In this document: positions 6,265 through 8,609 of the stretch, in pieces
Layout of the letters: each line of letters opens with the position of its first letter
Numbering within the stretch: the stretch's first letter is position 1
Assembly (NCBI GenBank): GCA_003446295.1
Contig: DMBB01000244.1
Location: 1 to 8,609 of the forward strand
DNA length: 8,609 nucleotides
Direction: 5' to 3'
DNA from: Erysipelotrichaceae bacterium
GTDB taxonomy: Bacteria > Bacillota_I > Bacilli_A > Erysipelotrichales > Erysipelotrichaceae
The notes under the pieces: generated by a model
Told to the model about the DNA's origin: nothing
The model's database searches: none
The model's input: only the letters and a program-made list of their open reading frames with translations
Made by a program: the position numbers and the translations under genes

Positions 6265-6278
6265 AACAAGGAGGCGCA

Positions 6279-7028
6279 ATGTCGTTCAGAAAAATAATGT
6301 CCTCACTCAGAAAAGCCGATACCGACTATCATATGATCGATCATAATGACCGTATCTGTGTCGGTGTTTCAGGCGGCAAGGATTCTGTACTGCTGCTGAA
6401 GGCACTTGCACAATACCGGCGCGTCAAACATCATTACGATCATTGCGACTTCACCGTGATCGGCATCCATCTGAATATGGGGTTTGAAGGTGAAGATATT
6501 TCTCCCCTTTCACAATATTTCAAAGAACGCGGGATCGAACTGATCACCATAGATACCGACCTGTATGAAACACTTCTTCATTATCCGAAGAATAACGGGA
6601 ATCTCAGCTGTTCCAGATGTTCTGCCCTGCGCAAAGGTGCTTTGACGAATGCCGCGGCAGAATACCAATGCAATAAGATCGCGCTTGGACATCATGGGGA
6701 CGACGCTGTTGAAACACTGCTGATGAATATGATCCACGGCAGCAGGATCTCCGTTTTTGAACCGGTCAGCCATCTTTCCTATTCCGGCATGGATATGATC
6801 CGTCCCCTGATCTATGTGCATGAGGACGAGATCAGAAAGGCCGTTGAAGAAGAACTGCAGATCCCTGTTGTCAAAAGCGGATGTCCCAACAATGACCGCA
6901 CAGCCAGATCGGCTGCCGGCGAGATCCTCCGGGAAATCTATAAACGTTATCCCAATGCTGAAAAAAACATGCTGTCTTCCCTGTCAAACCTTGAGAATGT
7001 CAGCCTCTGGAAGAAATTCAAAGGATAA
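6279..7028 (+). CDS. ttcA: TtcA-like PP-loop ATPase, probable tRNA 2-thiocytidine synthetase
   Basis: TtcA-type enzymes activate tRNA cytidine 32 with ATP and insert sulfur using a [4Fe-4S] cluster. The 249-residue product has the ATP-pyrophosphatase PP-loop SGGKDS (31-36), a CSRC pair (Cys111 and Cys114), GHHGDDAVETLL (138-149), the IRPLIYVHEDEI segment (174-185) and a third cysteine in GCPNND (Cys202). The three cysteines at this spacing fit the cluster ligands of TtcA. It is shorter than E. coli TtcA (about 311 residues). I chose ATG 6279 over the in-frame ATG 6258 because AAGGAGG (6268-6274) sits 4 nt before it and 6258 lies within the -10 element. It diverges from truB. Other PP-loop thiolases are possible, so substrate is by family only. 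Confidence 0.85.
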   Translation: MSFRKIMSSLRKADTDYHMIDHNDRICVGVSGGKDSVLLLKALAQYRRVKHHYDHCDFTVIGIHLNMGFEGEDISPLSQYFKERGIELITIDTDLYETLLHYPKNNGNLSCSRCSALRKGALTNAAAEYQCNKIALGHHGDDAVETLLMNMIHGSRISVFEPVSHLSYSGMDMIRPLIYVHEDEIRKAVEEELQIPVVKSGCPNNDRTARSAAGEILREIYKRYPNAEKNMLSSLSNLENVSLWKKFKG

Positions 7029-7033
7029 TAGCC

Positions 7034-7062
7034 TTGACAATGATAAATATCTGATTAATAAT
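7034..7062 (+). promoter_or_regulatory. Promoter of the lysine transporter operon
   Basis: A perfect TTGACA (7034-7039) is followed after 17 nt by AATAAT (7057-7062), five of six matches to consensus. It starts 6 nt after the ttcA stop codon, with no terminator between. Expected transcription start is near 7069, directly before the riboswitch. Confidence 0.82.
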
Positions 7063-7236
7063 CGAAGTCGTTAAAGTAAATCGGTAGAGGTAGCGGCGCA
7101 GATAAGTACCCTGTGGAGTCGGCAGACTTTGAACCAGGCGAAAGGCAATCGCCGCCGAACATAGATGACAGGCATGTCACTGTGTGGGGATACGGAAAAA
7201 ATCTGTATCACTCCTTCATCCACAGATGAAGAGGCG

Positions 7237-7269
7237 CTATTACTTATGGATAACTCCCGTATGTGATAG
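7237..7269 (+). promoter_or_regulatory. Antiterminator of the lysine riboswitch
   Basis: Bases 7237-7249 pair with 7257-7269 to give 12 base pairs (two G-U) with a single T-T mismatch and a 7-nt loop. This uses the P1 3' strand (CTATTAC) and captures the whole 5' arm of the terminator (7257-7263), so it excludes both the lysine-bound aptamer and the terminator. It predicts read-through when lysine is low. Confidence 0.78.
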
Positions 7270-7286
7270 CATACGGTTTATTTTTT
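7257..7286 (+). terminator. Riboswitch-controlled intrinsic terminator
   Basis: CCGTATG (7257-7263) and CATACGG (7270-7276) form a perfect 7-bp stem with a 6-nt loop, followed by TTTATTTTTT (7277-7286). The ribosome binding site AAGGAGG begins 2 nt later, so termination here removes the whole coding region. Confidence 0.9.
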
Positions 7287-7300
7287 GCAAGGAGGAAGTT

Positions 7301-8152
7301 ATGAAGAACTTAAGAAACACACTGATTCTCACATCCTGTCTGCTGCTTGCCGGCTGCAGTTCATCCGCTGCACCTGAAACATCAACAGGTTCCAATACAC
7401 AGAGTGAAGACAAAACTGTACTGCGTGTCGGTATGGAATGCAACTACGCTCCGTTCAACTGGACAACAACTGAAGCAGGAGAAACCGCAAAGCAGATCTC
7501 TTCCGTTGACTTCTGCGACGGTTATGACGTCGTGATCGCAACAGAGATCGCTGAAGGACTCGGCATGGATGTTGAGATCGTCAAGACAGACTGGGATAAC
7601 CTGATCCCTTCCCTGAACAACGGTGAGATCGATGCGATCATTGCCGGCATGACAGATACACCGACAAGACGTGAGTCAGTCAACTTCACGACTCCGTACT
7701 ATGTATCGGAAGAAGTCGTCATCGTCCGCAAGGATTCCGATGTTGCAGGCATTACATCCATTCAGGAACTGTCCGGCAAGAAGGTCGTCGGCCAGATGGG
7801 CACACTGTATGATGAGATCATCGATCAGATCAACGGCGTCATCCACGTTGAAGCAGCTACTGACTTCCCTGCAGCGATCAATGCACTGCAGCACGGTGAT
7901 GTTGATGCTGTCACATCCGAACTCCCTGTAGCGATCGGCGTTACATCCGCAAACAGCGACCTCGCATTCATTCAGTTCGAAAAAGGCAAAGGCTTTGACG
8001 GTGAAGAAGATGCTACAGTATCCATCGCTGTTTCAAAGGACAATGCTGAACTGCAGGCAAAGATCCAGGAGATCCTTGATACGATCAGCGAAGAAGACAG
8101 AAACAATATCATGCAGGCAGCTGTTGAACGTCAGCCTGCTGTCAACGAATAA
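7301..8152 (+). CDS. Lipoprotein amino-acid-binding protein of an ABC importer, probably lysine
   Basis: This is a 283-residue family-3 extracellular solute-binding protein. Residues 1-19 are a lipoprotein signal peptide with lipobox LAGC (Cys19, the lipidated residue), followed by a Ser/Thr-rich linker to about 38. The mature domain starts LRVGMECNYAPFNW (41-54) and carries the ligand-site segment AGMTDTPTRRESVNFTTPYY (115-134), where an arginine normally binds the amino-acid carboxylate, and a second-lobe GQMGTLYDE motif (164-172). The start is ATG 7301, with AAGGAGG 5 nt upstream; an in-frame ATG at 7184 lies inside the riboswitch. The lysine riboswitch makes lysine the likely substrate, though arginine, histidine or ornithine cannot be excluded from protein sequence alone. 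The permease begins 3 nt after the stop. Confidence 0.93.
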   Translation: MKNLRNTLILTSCLLLAGCSSSAAPETSTGSNTQSEDKTVLRVGMECNYAPFNWTTTEAGETAKQISSVDFCDGYDVVIATEIAEGLGMDVEIVKTDWDNLIPSLNNGEIDAIIAGMTDTPTRRESVNFTTPYYVSEEVVIVRKDSDVAGITSIQELSGKKVVGQMGTLYDEIIDQINGVIHVEAATDFPAAINALQHGDVDAVTSELPVAIGVTSANSDLAFIQFEKGKGFDGEEDATVSIAVSKDNAELQAKIQEILDTISEEDRNNIMQAAVERQPAVNE

Positions 8153-8155
8153 ATC

Positions 8156-8609
8156 ATGAAGTTCTGGCAGATCTGCCTGAACATCCTGTCCACTTACGGC
8201 CAGAGCTTCCTGCTGGGAATCAGAATGACACTTCTGATCTCCCTGTCAGGAACACTGATCGGTCTGATGATCGGTCTGCTGGTCGGAGGCTTCAGAGCAG
8301 TTACACTGGACTATACGGCTTCAAAAGCTGCAAGGATCCTCAAAAAGATCTTTGATATCATCACAAAAATCTATATTGATATATTCAGAGGAACGCCGAT
8401 GATGGTACAGGCAGTGTTTCTGTATTTCGCCCTTCTGAACGTCATTCACTGGGATAAGCTGACTGCAGCCATTGTCGTCATATCCATCAATACCGGTGCC
8501 TACATGGCAGAGATCATCCGCTCGGGCATTCAGGCTGTAGATAAAGGACAGACTGAAGCAGCGAGAAGTCTCGGCATGTCGAATGCGCAGACGATGATGG
8601 AAGTCGTCC
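8156..8609 (+). CDS. Amino-acid ABC transporter permease (HisM/GlnP family), 3' end outside window
   Basis: The first 151 residues of an inner-membrane permease are present and the frame is open to the window edge. A hydrophobic segment at about 17-46 (FLLGIRMTLLISLSGTLIGL) is the first membrane helix and start of the polar amino-acid permease domain. FRGTPMMVQAVFLYF (77-91) is the family hallmark, and further helices lie at about 82-97 and 102-120. EAARSLGMS (134-142) begins the EAA loop that contacts the ATPase subunit. The ATG is 3 nt after the binding-protein stop; no clear Shine-Dalgarno is seen, so coupled translation is likely. The ATP-binding subunit is expected beyond the window. Confidence 0.93.
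   Translation, partial: MKFWQICLNILSTYGQSFLLGIRMTLLISLSGTLIGLMIGLLVGGFRAVTLDYTASKAARILKKIFDIITKIYIDIFRGTPMMVQAVFLYFALLNVIHWDKLTAAIVVISINTGAYMAEIIRSGIQAVDKGQTEAARSLGMSNAQTMMEVV

Larger units (their letters stand above)
7066..7287 (+). promoter_or_regulatory. Lysine riboswitch (L box), transcription-terminating
   Basis: The 240-nt stretch before the binding-protein gene has no gene and is filled by an L-box leader. Visible parts: conserved GGTAGAGG (7083-7090) at the P1/P2 junction; P2 GCGGCG/CGCCGC (7093-7098, 7150-7155); the loop-E-like AGATAAGTA (7100-7108); GCGAAAGGCAATCGCCGCCGAA (from 7138), a family hallmark; P3 (about 7160-7184) with one bulged A; P4 GATACGGA/TCTGTATC (7189-7196, 7202-7209) followed by the conserved ACT; P5 CTTCATC/GATGAAG (7214-7220, 7225-7231); and CTATTACTT as the P1 3' strand, P1 being weak and rich in G-U. 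Binding lysine should stabilise P1 and release the downstream terminator, switching the transporter off. The match to the family was made by eye. Confidence 0.88.

Noticed and set aside
6258..6278. In-frame upstream ATG for the ttcA-like gene.
   Set aside because: It overlaps the extended -10 element and lies upstream of the predicted transcript start, while AAGGAGG is placed for ATG 6279.
7184..7300. In-frame upstream ATG that would extend the binding protein by 39 residues.
   Set aside because: The extension runs through riboswitch P4, P5 and the terminator, hides the lipoprotein signal, and lacks a ribosome binding site; ATG 7301 has AAGGAGG and a proper signal peptide.

Overview
The window looks like a chromosomal housekeeping segment from a Bacillota (Firmicute). 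It has strong AGGAGG-type ribosome binding sites, sigma-A-like promoters, an infC-rpmI-rplT operon with an attenuator leader, an Asp23/Gls24-family gene and a lysine riboswitch (L box) in front of an amino-acid ABC transporter. A relative of the Erysipelotrichia is my guess from protein flavour; nothing in the window proves it. I see no mobile element, phage gene or CRISPR array.

Minus-strand half (positions 6226 down to 1). Reading in the direction of transcription: truB (tRNA pseudouridine-55 synthase), ribF (riboflavin kinase/FAD synthetase), an RsmF-like rRNA cytosine-5 methyltransferase, a RelA/SpoT-domain protein with an unassigned C-terminal half, an Asp23/Gls24-family protein, then infC, rpmI and rplT, and finally the first 44 bases of a tRNA-Glu(CTC). 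The first four genes are packed with 1-nt overlap, 14-nt overlap and a 3-nt gap, so they are almost certainly one translationally coupled unit. infC-rpmI-rplT has its own consensus promoter and a leader with a terminator hairpin directly in front of the infC ribosome binding site, as expected for L20-mediated attenuation.

Divergent junction (6227-6278). truB and a TtcA-like PP-loop tRNA thiolase gene diverge from only 52 bp. The truB -35 overlaps the ttcA -10 by one base, and the truB transcript is predicted to be essentially leaderless.

Plus-strand half (6279-8609). The ttcA-like gene is followed by a promoter, a lysine riboswitch with a clear terminator/antiterminator switch (about 7066-7287), a lipoprotein amino-acid-binding protein, and the start of its membrane permease, cut by the window edge. 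The riboswitch implies lysine as the substrate and shut-off by transcription termination when lysine is abundant.

Most of the genes serve translation (initiation, ribosomal proteins, tRNA and rRNA modification). The least explained item is the RelA/SpoT-like protein, which keeps the ATP-side motif and both metal-binding acidic residues of alarmone synthetases but has changed the GTP-side motif, and carries a helical C-terminal half I cannot assign.
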